DNA of 64,000 nucleotides from contig JAUIRK010000894.1 of assembly GCA_030549495.1 (NCBI GenBank), positions 682,001 through 746,000 of the forward strand, given 5' to 3'. Both the position numbers and the translations under genes were made by a program. The DNA is from Nectonema munidae. Its lineage: Eukaryota > Nematomorpha > Nectonematoida > Nectonematidae. Below are positions 24,201-39,200 of this stretch, piece after piece; positions within the stretch are counted from its first letter, which is position 1; every line of letters begins with the position of its first letter. Under the pieces are notes generated by a model, which saw only the letters and a program-made list of their open reading frames with translations, searched no databases and was not told the origin of the DNA.

Positions 24201-27200
24201 GAGCAAAAGCAAACACGCTAAAAATGCCAACAGAATAGGAAGAAAAAGTACTAAAACTTGCATACGTTCATCTAAGAAGTAAGAAAAGTGAAAAATTCTG
24301 CTTTATATACATTAAATTTATTATTTTTCAAAACAAAATATAAGAAGCCTCAGGTTGCTAAGGGTGTAGGGCCTTTTCAGCTCTCAGTGTACTTAACTGG
24401 TTGCTTGGCATTACTTTTTTATTGTACAATTTCAAAAATTTTACAAGAGATCCATATGAGGCCTGGGAGCTTCTAAGCAAGTTGCTTATAAAAAAAGGCG
24501 TACTAATTTTTAAATGTTTTTATGGGATGTGAACGAAATACTAGTGTTGTATAGAGTTTCTTCAATTTTGAAGTGCCTTCATTTTTCTTTTAAGCTGCTT
24601 AGTTTGTTGAAGAATCATAAAGAATCGATTCAGCGCCTTACTTCCGCCCTATCTCTACAACCATCTTCCAAGTTGTTCTTTTTGAGGGGAGTGGAAAACT
24701 TTTTTAACAAGGTTCGTTACATTCAAATCTCACTTAAATTTTTATATCTTTAATTTAACGAACTTTTCCTTCCAAAAATTTTGCATCTTTTTTATCCTTG
24801 TTATTTTTGTTTGTTCAGAATTACTTAGATGCTGAATCAGATTTCAATTCGTGTCTTCTTTCAAAAGACAACAACTTTATCACTTCTACCCTCTACCTAG
24901 CTCACACCCTTTTTCGCCAAAAACAATATAAAGTATGTTGTTAATGCATTTTTTACTACACGCTTATTCTTGCGAAAAAAGGGAACATGCCTTACAAAGC
25001 CCTGAAATGTTCAAGACTCTTCAACCCTGCTAAACAGTATTTTGACTTTCAAAGTCATTCAGTTGGCCTTGTTTATGAATTTGCAAGGTTTTTCGAGCTA
25101 ATACGTCGTTGTTGCAATCAATTACGACGTTTTGCATGTGATAGCTACTAACTTACATACATTAGTGGACTTGCTTTAATTTTTTTACATATTTTTAAAG
25201 TCATTTTTAAATATTGTGAATAAATTCAAAGTTTTTATCCAATTCATTTTAACACAAAATTACAAAAATAATTAATAAAAATATATAATGTAAAAAATTC
25301 AAAATTTATTATAATAAATTTACATTTAGTCAATATTCTATATTTTCGCTATTTTAAATGATTTATTCAAACTACAAAGCATATCTTGATTTTATTCATC
25401 GCAATCAGATCCAGATGATATTCTTCATATAAAATAAAAATAGATATGAAGTGTAGTTTCACCAGCGTATTGAGTAGCATAGTTCCCATAAGGTATGAAT
25501 AAGGCTGTAATGCCGACAAAGTTTCATTAGAAATCAAGACGGAGACGGAATAGCAAAATTAGCAGGAGTCAGAGTGGATGTTTTTTTCTTCCAACCCTAT
25601 AGACCAACATTTCACAATACCTTTCCAAGCTTGATAATATGTAATATTGTTCTATGTGCTATATCTAATATCTAGCAGATTTGTAAAATGTAACCCAACT
25701 CACAATAACGCAATAAAACCCAGGTTAAAAGAAGTAAAAAGGACTTTTATATTTCTACGTGTTTTGACGTTTACTGTGATTTCATATAAGAAAAGAAAGT
25801 ATTTTATTTTTATTGGTTGAAGTTTTCAAAAATGGCCGAAAATGCTCGAATGAATCATTCTAAATTCTTAAATGCTTAAAAGATTTGCAAGTGCTTATTC
25901 AGTTTGATGCACATTCAATCCGTCATTGCAGATCTAGAGCAAACAACTTGTTTTTTGACGATATATTGATAATAATGTATTATTTTGGAAATTGTTAAAG
26001 CTCACCTATTTTTAAATAGAAAATAAACTTACTTTTTCAATGCATGTTTTTATACCATTTTCAATTCAGTTATTTACATGTTTTGTATCTTGTTTCTTCG
26101 TTATGATTTTTGCACTTATCGCTGCAATGAATAGCAAAATAATTTGTATTATAAAGTTAAACAGTCACATCTAAAACAAAATAAAACCAAATCAAAGCTA
26201 AACTTAAGTCTAAAGTGATAGAGTTTAAAGTTAAAATGCTTTTGATAATTATTTATTCAAAAATTAATGAAACCTTTTAATTTACAGTTAAATTATTTTA
26301 GCAAAAAAAAGTATTCAAAATCATAATTGCAAAAAGGTATATTCAAACGGTTTGGCTTTCAAACGGGTGAGATGAAATTAAAAATTTTATGTACTAAATG
26401 TCTATGCCAAAATTGAGATCTATTAAACCTTTGGTATATCAAAATTTGTTATTTGATATATTATCTTACAACGTTTTTACAAACTTTTATAAGAAAAATT
26501 ATTTCGAAAAAAGGTAGGTCCAGTTTTGCCTAGAAAACGAGAGTTTTTTTCCAATCCTATTGGATTTAATGTTTTCTTCAATAGGTATCACTACATTTAA
26601 AGCTTGGCATTGTAATTTTTAATCAGCAGATATGTCTATTTTGACTCTATCTTGTTTACTTTGAAAAGAATTATTGTAACATATTTTTAGAATAAATATT
26701 GATAATAATGTATTATTATAAGAATTCTTAAACCTCATCAATTTTTCAATAAAAAAGAAAATTTCTTTTTTTTTTATAGAAAAAATTAAGAATTATCTGT
26801 TTCTATTTTTAATCTCTAATATGCGTTTGATGTTTTCTCTTTTAATTGAAATAATTTGGAAAGGATTTTCAAACTCTTATGAACAAAAGGATTTTTGCGG
26901 CATTTAACCTTTTTCTCAATAGAGATCATTACACAGTTTGATATTGAAATGAATTAGCCTTATTTTTTTAGAAAGCTCTTGATTTTTATGAAAAAGTTAT
27001 AAATCGAACAACTTTTGATGGCGTCAACGAAGAAGCAGCAATTGGTATTTCAGTTTGTAATAAGTGTGTTTCGTGAATTTATCGCCATCTACTTTGAATC
27101 TATCTATATTGTGTTCTCTTTTTCAGGCTTTTAAACAGGCACGATTCCGCCTTGAATACAATTTTGCGGATATACAAAACAATTTCGAATCCATCCTTTA

Positions 27201-30200
27201 AAGTTTATGAAGTGCACGCTCGTTTGCTCTACGATTCTGGCTCCCTTCTCCCCGCATTACCAATTTTTGAAGTTAGTTTTCACTCTTATCATTGAAATTA
27301 GAATTCAACGAAATTAGTGTTCTGCCTAACTATAGAACTATAGTATATATGTACCATGCCAAGTTTACGTAGACTTTTCAGAACACTATCTAAATGTAAA
27401 AATATTTAAATTGGGCTTGATTTTCAGTAAAATTTTGCATATTCATTGATGATAAAAAATAGAAAGTAGTGATGACACGATATCAAAGTTCTGTAGAATT
27501 CGTAAAAAATAAATCCTATTCCGAGGCCAATGCTAAATCTTAATCGTCTTATGTGTAAAGTTAAAAATTTATTTTAATTATTTTATGTGTTAGGATTTCG
27601 AATATATCAATAAATCAAAGTAAATTAAATGTAAGTTAGTAAAATAAAAATAATAAAAAAAAAATCAGGACTCACGTATCGGAATGTACTAATAAAGTTT
27701 TCCAATGCGATTCCGATTCTGATTATTCGTTGCATTACTAATAAAAGGTATATAAAAGATCAAATAGAATTGAACAAAATATTATTTCCTGTTGTAAACA
27801 GAAATGTTAACCTATGTAAGAGATATATTATCGGTATAACAAGACCACAAGAAGAAATAATATATGATGTATATGTAACATACAAAGTATACGTGATTTT
27901 GTTTGACTGCTATATATTTAATCATTCATTGCTTTCTTTTAATTTGAAGAATCTTATTTTCAGTCTGAGTTTTTCAATGATATTTTGCACACCCATTAAA
28001 ATGATGATAAATAGAAAAATTATTAACTTTAAAAAATTGACCGGATAATGATGATGTTATGACCTTTTAAATTTGATCAGCAATAAGCTATAAATGTATC
28101 TTCAAAGTATTCATAATCATATAAAAGAAAAAATATTTAGTGGGGAAAGTCAGTAACAAGTAAGATGACTACTGATAAAGTAACAAAACTTTATTTGATT
28201 TTGTTTGGATTAAATTCATTTGATTAATGTCAAATATTAAATTGACTAATTCAGAATGAGCTTTCCAATAGATCAATAAATAGGTGAAATGAGATTTTCA
28301 TCTATGCAAAGGTTGTTGTTGGTTGAATAAGGAGCACTAAAAAAAGTATTTGTTTAAAGTTAAAGAAAATGCATCTAAATAGAATGAGAGCATAAAACGC
28401 GTATCCAACATACTTGACGTTTTAAACAATGCCCGTTCCAGCGTCCTAAAATTAATATATGCCATGTTAAAAATTCAACTTCAAAATAGAAGTGTTTGGA
28501 GATAAAAGCCGATGATATTGAATGCCTCTTGTACAAGGGAATGACTTTGGCTCTGCTTGGGGAGTACTTCGAAAGTCTTAAATCACTGGCAAAAGTATTT
28601 TCTTATTTATCCTTTAACTCTTGTGATGGTAAAGTTCTCATACTTCAGGTGATCAGTTCTCCAAACACTTTCACTCATCAATACAATAAGGCTGTTTTTC
28701 TCTACGGTATGCTCTGTATACTTTAAATAGTATTTGTATAAAATTATTACACTAACTATACACTCGCTAACTCATGTTGCTCGTATATACTAAATAGCAT
28801 ATATGGGAATGGTTGAAAGTGATTCAATTTTATCCAATTAGATCAAAGAGTTTTAGTACTCCTCCCTCCCCTGACGAAAAAGACCATAACTTTTTAAGCC
28901 TACACCTGAAGGTTCGCTGAATTTACACTTTTTATCGCTGCTGCTGTTGCGAAGGTCTAAGAAAAAAATTCTACACTTTCTCTGTGATTCCGCTAATAAT
29001 GTGATCGCGTAATCCGGGGGCCAACTACAACAACGTCCTTAACTTTTAAAATATATGGATTAATTAAAAGGGATTTAGAAGCGTTTTTCATAAAGAATAT
29101 ATGAAATTCGAGTAGAGAATTTTAAAGAGAAGACATGTTTTTAATACGATTGTTTTCGTAACTTACTAATATCTTCAGAACGAATTATATATGAACACTA
29201 AAATTAAAGAATGCTTTATGTGTAGATTTAGGTATGAATATTATAAAGTTATAAGAAAGTTGCCCTAGGTACAGTAGAAAGGGGTATGACAGACGTGACC
29301 GAACATTTGGCCGAACGGACATTTCATCGAAAATGTACATTCAATTTGACAATCTTTGTAGACGTTGCTATACTTCCTGTAAGTTTTAAGTTTGCAAGCG
29401 TGTGCTATACAGTATACACATCTGCGCAGCTCAATTTTTGTTTTCTTTTATTATAATAATTAGAAAATATTCTTAATTTCTATACACAAAGTATGTAATG
29501 AATAGTTTTATCCAGTAGAAGTTACACGTAAAATGGTCGATTCAGTCAAATGTCCGTTCGGTAAAATTGTTGTTACGCTAAATGCCCATTCGACCAAATG
29601 CCCGCGTACCATGGCAGAGATGTTCTTAAATATAGATTAAGAAATAAATTGGATAAAAATGAATAGATGAGACTTAATTTTAACAAAATTAATTAAAAAA
29701 GTAAAAGAGTCGACTCCACTTCCAATCTCAGATACCATATGTAATCGTGTATCTTAAATTTTTCATCCCCAAATCCGATTTTGTCATCTTTTTCTTGTAT
29801 CTTATGAGATTATTTTTTGGCATACAAATTATCATATACAGACTTTATTTTATGCTCTTAAAACATATTCTCATAAATTAGGTAATGTGCTAAAGAAAAA
29901 ACGAATAGCGGATTTCACTTAAGATAATATATTGATCATATGAAAAATTTTAAAAGAAAAAATATTTTTACAAATAACTCACATTTTATGAAAGTTGAAA
30001 TTTCCTAACTAAATTAAAAAAAAAGTCTGATAAATATCAAAAACAGTGAAAATATAGTATAAGGACACTTTTAAGATGTATAAGTTGGTTATTTTTGGGA
30101 AAAAATAATATGCAACTGTATTCGCTTGTACATTTAAATATGTGTATCTATGCACTGCTCAAAAAAGTTTTTTTTCTTTTGATTTTTTTCTGAATATAAT

Positions 30201-33200
30201 GCGCCTCCAAAAAATTATGTCTTAAAAGTTCGCATGATGTGTGAGTGTATTAGTGTAATTTTGAGCTAAGAAAGTCTATTGTCATTTGATTCTTATCATG
30301 GAAATACAATAAAATGACAAAAAAAACTAAAATTGTAACTCGATATTTCAATTTCAGGTGAAGGCGATAGACATTTTTCTGTCTCTTACTTCTGATTTTC
30401 ACAAGATTTCGAGGCTCCCTAAAAACTCTCACTCTGACCCAGCAACTTCGATTAAAAATTTGGAAATTGTAAATTTTTTAAAACTAAAAGCTCTGAACTA
30501 TTTAACCAATTAACTTTGAAACGTGTCAACGCGACTATGGCGCAAAATAACCGCGGGTTTTAATTTTTACGCAAGTCAATTGAATTAGATATATGTATAC
30601 TATGCTTTTAAAATTTTCACAGAACATTGTTATGCCCTGGTGAACCTTAGGTGGGCTTCATTGTTGTTTGTCGCTCAAAATTGTTACCCACCTCTGTATT
30701 AGATCTTTGATGCTGTGCTGTGTTTGTCTATGGTGGTGATGATGTCATTGTTTCTCTTTTCGTTCTAGAATACCTTCACTATTTGCAACTAAACATTGAT
30801 AGGAGTATTCTGTTGTCCAACATATCTCAAGTCCTGCCTGCCTCCTTCAAATATGCGTGGCTAACGCACAAAATGCGTGTCAGCTCGGTACTTTTACTCT
30901 TCATCCTATTTCCCATCCAAAGAGATTATTTAGAGATTAAGTACTCACTTTCTACTTCTCCTATTCATGATAACGCAGTAATTGATTATACACAGCTATA
31001 CCTTGCATATCGACGTTGAAACAACGTGGGCTTTTCATTATTACACATTTCACTTCATATTTTCGAATTTTGGAAAAAGCATTAAAGTGTGACAGAGTCT
31101 TAATGATGCCATTAAATGTTACAGAGAGCTACTTGAGGAGAAAGAGAAAAAAAATGCCTCATCCAACACTGAAAAAGTTATTTTATTAAAGAAGCCTTAT
31201 TTTGTAAATCTTCTACGCTCTCTCTGTAAACTAATATCTGAGTTATGCGGCGTAATCCTGTATAGTATTTTATAAAGTAAGAGTGTACCAAGATGGACTC
31301 AATATAGGGACTTAGGTCCTTCTTTTTGCACATATTTTATTTGATGTTTACCAGGATATACCTGAACTTTTACTAAATTGAGTAATAACTTAGAATATTA
31401 TCCAGCACTACATGTAGAAATTGTAAGAATTCCTATTTGCTAAAAAAAATTTTTATTCGCTGCAATTCAAAGAGGTCCTTTATTTAATGGAAAAGCCGTT
31501 TTAAAGCCAATTAATGTGATAAATATTTTTGAGGTTTCTTAATCTAATTGGCTGAAAGTAAACCTTCCATAAGATGAGTTTTCATTAATATTTCGCTGAT
31601 AACATGGATTTCCTTGAATATGCCTGATAATCATATTTTTCCATTTCATTTTTTTTGTTAAACTCTTGAATTTTTTAAAAAAGATTCCATTTTTCTTCTA
31701 AGTTTTTTGTTCCATAACGAGAACACAGACTTATTTAATGCTGAAACTTGAAATCAGTACAAAATAATCTTCTGGATGTTTTTATTTAAATCTTATTTGT
31801 GAAAGTATTCTTTGTATCATTTTTCTTAATTGGATCTTGACTTTTTGATGTCTCGTATAAAGATCAATTCTTTGTTGATATCGAACGCATTAATCCTCTT
31901 TTAGATGTGAAATTGGATTAATACAAATAAATGAGATAGATCTTTTAAAAGATTTAATTAAAAAAGATGAATTTCTTTTCCCACTTGCTAAGGTTATGCT
32001 TATGCGTATAAATTTATATTTCTAAAGATAAATATGAATAAAAATTAGAATGCTAGCTACTTTTATATTTTTTATTATTATTTCTCTATTTGTAAAAAAG
32101 TAACTTTTTTATTTCTGTGTATATTATTTTTTTAAAGTGTTACATTCCTTGAGGTGTACCATACTCGCAGTTCATATGAGCCTTGTGGTAAATCCCTCAA
32201 ACATGATTAAACTCCGAGGATTTTTTTTAATGAATATGTAAAATTATTGCATTGTAAAGTATACATGTGTATATTTCTATTGTTTATTTTGTTGTTCTCA
32301 TTATTTGGAAATAATAAACTTCTTCTTCTTTAAAGATTTATTTTAATCATTTTTAGATTGATTTACCTTCTGGTTTGGAATTTGAATCGAATACGGATTC
32401 CAGGTTAGTTCACTTTCTATGTCCTATTTGATTTTTCATTTAAAAAATATTGCATTGTTGTAGCCCGAGCAATTTGGCACATCTGTCCTCCCGTATCTGT
32501 TTGAAAAAATCCCGACCCATTTAATTAAAAATCCATGAGTTAGACATTTTTAAAACTAGGATATTCATGTAGTTCAAAATTTAAGTGTTATCAATCTAGA
32601 TAAGCGAGAATTCAAAATAATTAAATATAAATAATCGGTAGAATCTAGTATTTTGAAGATTAGAGGATTCCAGGCATAAAAATATTTATTCCACAATATT
32701 GATTAACCAAGAACCCCCAACTAGCCACCGACCCCCAACTAGGGGATAAGGTGTAGATGAAGAAGAAGATTGATTAACCAAGAAACCTTCTCATATGTTA
32801 AAGTGCGAAAATAAGTGTATTTAAATTAAACAAAATATTAAAGTGAAGAAACAAAGCATGTATGAAAAAATATTACTTATCATGTTGATTACTCATAAAA
32901 GTGCTGTAAAACAGAATTTCCCAAAATGGTTTTCCCTTAAACCCTGGGATTAGTATCTATCTTGGGTTCTTCTAAAATGTTCCAAGTTTAAAATGTCTAA
33001 TAAAAGTATTTCTAAAATATTGTTGCTAACTAATGTACCTTTTTCTATTTCACGGTATTAACAGTTCTAATTTACTTTAGCATGTCTTTAATTTCAGCTT
33101 TACCCTTACCTTATTTATTTTCACCAAGTTGAAAGAAGGCTATTTACCCAATAAATTCTTTTTCTTCGCAATTATCAGATGAAGGCGGAAAAACTGTATC

Positions 33201-36200
33201 ACATATTATGATTCAGTAACAAGCAAGGCTGGCAAGTTGAACGGAAAATCTTCGCAACTCGCTTTGAGTAAAGAAAGATTACTCCATATGGTTACAAAAA
33301 TTAAACGAAAGTTAAAAAAATTCCCTCTTTGACTCCTAAATTTTATTAGATACCGACTCTGACTTCTCTTCCTTTAAAATCTCTGACTTTAAAATCTTCT
33401 CTTGAAGATGGTAAATCATTACAAGTTCCTTGTCTAAGAAAACTAAATGTGACGACTGGAAGGAAAAGACAATATGCTGACAGTTATCTGGCATATCAAA
33501 TGATTTGCTTTTTCCATTTGTATCTCACTAATATTGTCCAATATGTGCTTACTACCTGTGAAACTGACGGGACATTTGAAAAATGTTCATTCAGAGTAAG
33601 AATAAAAAGATGTAGTCTTCTTTAAAAAGAATTTGAAAACGCTGAAATGTAGTTTGTAATTTCTTTGTCAAGTACTTTTTGGAAGATAAAAATGGGAAAA
33701 GTTGGAATAATGATTCATTTCAAGTGATAGAAAGCCCGTCAACATTGTGCATAAGATTATGAAAGCCTTATTGAAATAACCTCTGTCTCCTTTTCAAACT
33801 AAAACTTCATAGATGGATCAGGCTTGAGTTTTGGAGCAATTTGATTCGCGATTTATCCGCTATTGCAAAAGAGCAGTACTCGCATTTCTTCCACTTCCAA
33901 CTACTTGCGTTCAACGAGATTGCTATTTTACATCGCCATAAAGACTAAATCTCAAGTAGACTGCCAAACATGAAACAATGATGCGATAAAATGAAAGAAA
34001 AACTTCGTTCTCATTGAAGCTTGCAAATCATTCTAATTTGTGGAATTCCTTTTTACATGGGAAATATGTAAATGATAAGAAAATTTCATGTTTGGTTGAA
34101 TATATAACTTTTTCCAAACTAAATCAACTTTTTCTCTGAACAAAAAGGATTTTGTTTGGGAAATAGTATATATTATATTTTATTAGTTTCTTTTTGAATT
34201 TAGTTTTTATTTATGAAGGTATAAGTAAATATTTATACTTAGGCCATATAATTAATTTTAATTCTAATATAAAAATTTTTAATAAAATTCTTTCGAAAAA
34301 ACGACTATCAAAGAGCTTTCAGCTCGCTAGAGCCACAAAAAAAAGTTAAAAAATCGTATTAAAATAGCGGGCTCCCCAAAAAATTCTGAAGAAAAAGGAT
34401 TACATGTGTGATAAATTGCTGGAAACATTAAAAGATGGATAAACTGTTTTGAAAAATTCCGTTGGAGAAATAGGAAGTATTTCGCTTTTATTTGCCTTAT
34501 TTCAAATAAATTGGAATGTGCTGAATGAAGGATACTCAAGATTCGGATATTGAAAGTAGAGAGTAAAAGTCCAACAAAATTTTGTGTATATATATTCAGA
34601 TTTTTGAAAAAAGATCACGTAAAATGAAGTTAAATATAGCGTCACTAATTAATCTTTTGTATGGTTTTGTAAAAACTTTTGTAAAGTGTGTTTAAAAGTT
34701 GTTAAATAAATAAATAAATCGATTAATAGCATGAAATTTTTCAAAATCAATTAAACAGCTTTGTGCATAAAAATCATTATGTGTAGTACATGCATACATT
34801 TACATATACATTTTTTGACATTTTTGACACAAGCTTATCTATTTATTTGTATTAATACACGTGTGACACAAAAAACATCTAGACATGCATACACACATAT
34901 GCATACATACATATTGACATTAGACACCCATACACTGAAATACCTAAATGTCAAAAGGAGCGGTGTGGCCTAAAATGACGACGACGACTTTTATTATCTG
35001 TTTATAATTTTATTACCCTTTAGTTGTTTCGTTTAGTCTTTTTACTCATTTATTTATATTTAAAAAGTGTTCGAGCAATGTATTTTTTGGGTTGGCATCT
35101 TTTTATTTACCCTGATAAAATATGCTGAATTTAAAGGCATTCAATAATCATAAAATTTGTTTGAGTGTTGTTTCACACTATTATTGTATGAATATGCTTG
35201 ACCGTGTGGCATCTATGTCCAAGCTTTATTCATTCTTTTCAGCGACCAATCAAATGATGCGGCCTTCATGACTCCCAATCGCAAAAAGATCGTTTGTAAA
35301 GCGCAAAAGTTGGCTAAGTTTCTTGAAATGCATCCAAATTCCAACAATAAGCGCGTTTCTTTTGCGCTGGGCCTGGCCACTATTGACATAGCGCAGCACT
35401 TGCTCCAGTTCAAATCGAAGCGCAGCGTCGACACCAATGAAACTTCATCATGGATTCAAGTCTTTGAAACAGCCCTTAAATACTACAGGTTTTCAAATGT
35501 TCTTTTCTCCTTCTAACTTTAATGCCTACCCCGATAATTCATTCACCAAATGGTACTTTCATCGAAGTGTAAAATAATTTTTTCTATGTTTAATAAGTTT
35601 TTTTAATTACGATTTATATATGTATCTTTTTTAACCCTTTTCCACTGTATATTTTTTAATATTAATTTTTTTTAATTTCTTTTTTTGATTCTATAATTAA
35701 CCTAACTATTGTTTTATAAGCAGCATCGAGGAAGGAAGGAAGGGGGAGGGGGTGTTATATATCCTACTCTGACTACAAATACTGAAAAAACCTCAACTTC
35801 TGTTTCGACTAAAGAAGATTGCTTACAAAAAGTAAATTCCTTTAAAATCTCAAACTCCGTAGCCTATATAAATAAACCCTATGCATGTTTATATTTCTGA
35901 TTTCTGTTAAAAAAATTCGCATGATGCTAAGCTAAAGTTTACATGCGTAATGTGAGGATGCCTCCTCTTTCTTCCTGAGAATTATGTTTATTACATTTTC
36001 CAACTCAATCAATTCCTTCTCTTCTTATCCTATTGATCAGTGATCTGACTGAAATACATTTACTTCTAGGTAGCACATTTAAATGTATGCAGTGATTTGT
36101 TTCTGACATCATAGCATTTCTCAGTGACATGACTACCTATACATCTGCGTCCCATTTATTCATGTTAAAAATGTCGAGTGTATTATAAGTGGATATGCTT

Positions 36201-39200
36201 TTTTCCAGGATTGTGGATTTGAAAAATATTTGGCGACTCCGACAATTTTTTGACTCTGACCCCCTTAATTTTTGACACTACAAATCTATTTATTTATAAT
36301 TTTTTTTAGCATTAACGACTCCCCCTATATATAATTTTGGGAATTTGACTAAAAATTAATAATTTATGCAACATAAACTTTTCTGTTTCAAATATTATAA
36401 AACTCCAAAAAGTGTGATGACATACCATATTTCAAGGTCGTTTGTGAATATTAATTTTGGATGGTCGTTGAAAGATTTCCTGAATTTTAGACATTTCTGC
36501 TTTCTGTTAAAAACAAAATGTTACATCTATTTCCTCCAACATAATCAATTTAAATGTTCTATTGGTTTGTATTTGTAGTTTAGTGTCTTTCTTACATTGT
36601 CTTCAAAAAGATTTTCAAATTATTGTCTATAACCTTTTTATCTTCTAAGACAAAAGAATACGATTCATAAATTGAATTTTTCATTTTTTTTTTCTTCGAA
36701 AGGGTATTTGCTTTAAAAAAATTTTGTCAAAAACTTTATACCCATAAACCGAGTTTTGCTCCTTGCACAATAAAAAGAGTGTCTATGAATTTATTTTTTA
36801 ACCTAACATATGTAAATATAACTATTTATGAAATCGGAGTCGCAATAATATTAAACGCAATAATATACAACGCTGTTTTTTTACTTCAAAAGACATGCAT
36901 AATTTAAACATGTATGTATTTTGACTGGATACTATCTGCCCCTCCCCATAAATAGGCCACTGAATATAATTATTGACAAATGTTCTAAGTGAATCTTAAA
37001 ATAATAAACTACATATGGTTTATGATGAAGTCAAAAAGAACATTATTTTAAAAATTATACTCTGGAAAGAAGTTTCATCAATAGAATTATATACATCATA
37101 TTAAAAACACTTTATAAATACACAAACAATTTATTTGCCTAAGATTTGCGGTTCTGTGAATTTAGGCAGCAATGCATTTGCGATTGATGAATATTCATGC
37201 ACTCAACCCGTCAATATGTTTGATGATGTGATTTAAAAAACTACCTTAATTCACTCTGAGATTTTTAATCAAAATTTGTCCAACACAAAATAGTTATTTG
37301 AATATTTAAATTAAAGTATAACCAATAAATATTTACTTGAATAAGCTCAATACTAAACTTCTCTTTTTTGGGAAAATTGTTCTTTAGGTCATATAATGAA
37401 TAAAATGATGCAAGTATCTATTTTCATAATCTGTGTGATTAAGTGTCACGTGATTAAATGTCTGTACTCCTTTAATCAGTCCACTCTCATCCAACACTGT
37501 AGACTGGTTGACGTTGAAAACGCACATTTCTGGTTTCACGATTTTCCCTCAAATTTTGTCAAGATGCTGACACCCTTGAACAACTCAATCAATATCGTGG
37601 AGTAGGTGGCATTTTCTTTCACTCTGTTAAACAAGTGCCCGTATTCGTTTTTTGCATTCCCAGAAATGATGTCAAGAACACGAACTATCGCTCTTACGAA
37701 GGCCTACTCTTTGCCCTCATCAAAACCATGTTTCAACACACGAAGAAGTAAGCTTATAATTTTCAATTTGTGCGTACTAAATATAAAGGTGTTTAATTTA
37801 TTTGCTATTGAAACAAACACAAGTTGACTTAATTTTCAACGAGTTCCTTAAAATTACACCAAATATATTATAAACAAACAATGGATAAAGTTTTTTTAAA
37901 TATTTTTTGTTATGTGTAGTTTTAATGTTTGACAAAGAAGATTGCTCTTTGTAGAGCACTTCCTGCTCTTTTTTTATGCAGCCCATTTCCGCGCGTAATC
38001 ATTTTTATTTTATCAAGTTCGCTCTTTTCCACCATATCTCTTTTCAATTAATCCGCCTATATCTGCTTATTTTTGTATAGGCCCATAACTTTGATATTTT
38101 GAATTTTTTCAGGTAGCATAAATTTCCTCATTTTTATATTGTTATTTTATTTTAATCACCATTTAACATTTTTTCCTCAACCCATTTTCTCCTTGATCTT
38201 TCATTTTGTTCTCAATCAAACATGAAACATTTTCGATTCAATTTTTGACTGAGAGATTTTCATTATTCACCAAAATAAAATTATCAAACTTTAGTCTTTA
38301 GAAAATCGAGATAAATTTGATCTTTTATCAATGAGATAGAAAAGCGTAGTATAGGTTGTAAGCTATGCTGCAATTTACATTGCTATATAAATTTCAAAAA
38401 TACATTTGTCATATGTGTTTTTTTTAGCACAACGCAGCCTTCCTTCATCATACACCGTAAATGGGTTGCGCAGCTTGTGATTCCCTGCTATTGGAGAAAG
38501 AAACTCGTGAACAACACATTGTCTGATGTACAGTTAAATACGGTCATTATAACTCTATCATGATTGTACATGAAATTTAACAAAACACGCAAAATGAGTC
38601 TCTAGTCTCAGTTTTAAAATTTTACCGACCCAACCCACCCATGGACCTTAATTGTATCCGGGCATTGCAATTGAAACTCGTGTTTTTTGATAACTGTTCC
38701 CTTTTTTATTGCAATTTTTTAAGTGTCCAGCTTTTTGATCTTTTTTACATTTTCATATAACATTATATGGTGGAAACATTCGTCAAAAGAATCATTTTTC
38801 AATATTTTTAGCGAAGAAACCTACAAATTCCTGAGATTCGACCAAATGATTGAAAAATGTCAAACACCCAACGATCTCGTGGACTTAGCTGATGTACAGT
38901 TTGCTTTTAATTTTGTCATTACTTGCCCTGCCAGAATTTCTCGAAGCAGCCTGCTCTCTTATTAACTGTATCAGGACAAAATCTCCCGTCTAACAAAATA
39001 GCAGTGCAGTCGTTTGCTCGTTTTTCTTACACAGCATGTTTCTTATTTACATAGTGTTCTATAAGAATACTATAAAAAAATTAATAAGAAAACAATTTTA
39101 TCAAAAAAAATTATATATTCAGTTAACTAGAACTATATATGCAATAACAAATGTAAAACAAGCAAACGACTGTTCTCGTATTTTAATATATTCCTGTTTA

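Noticed and set aside
34850-34950. CATACA-rich tract as a regulatory array or CRISPR-like repeat
   Set aside because: It is irregular microsatellite sequence without fixed spacers.
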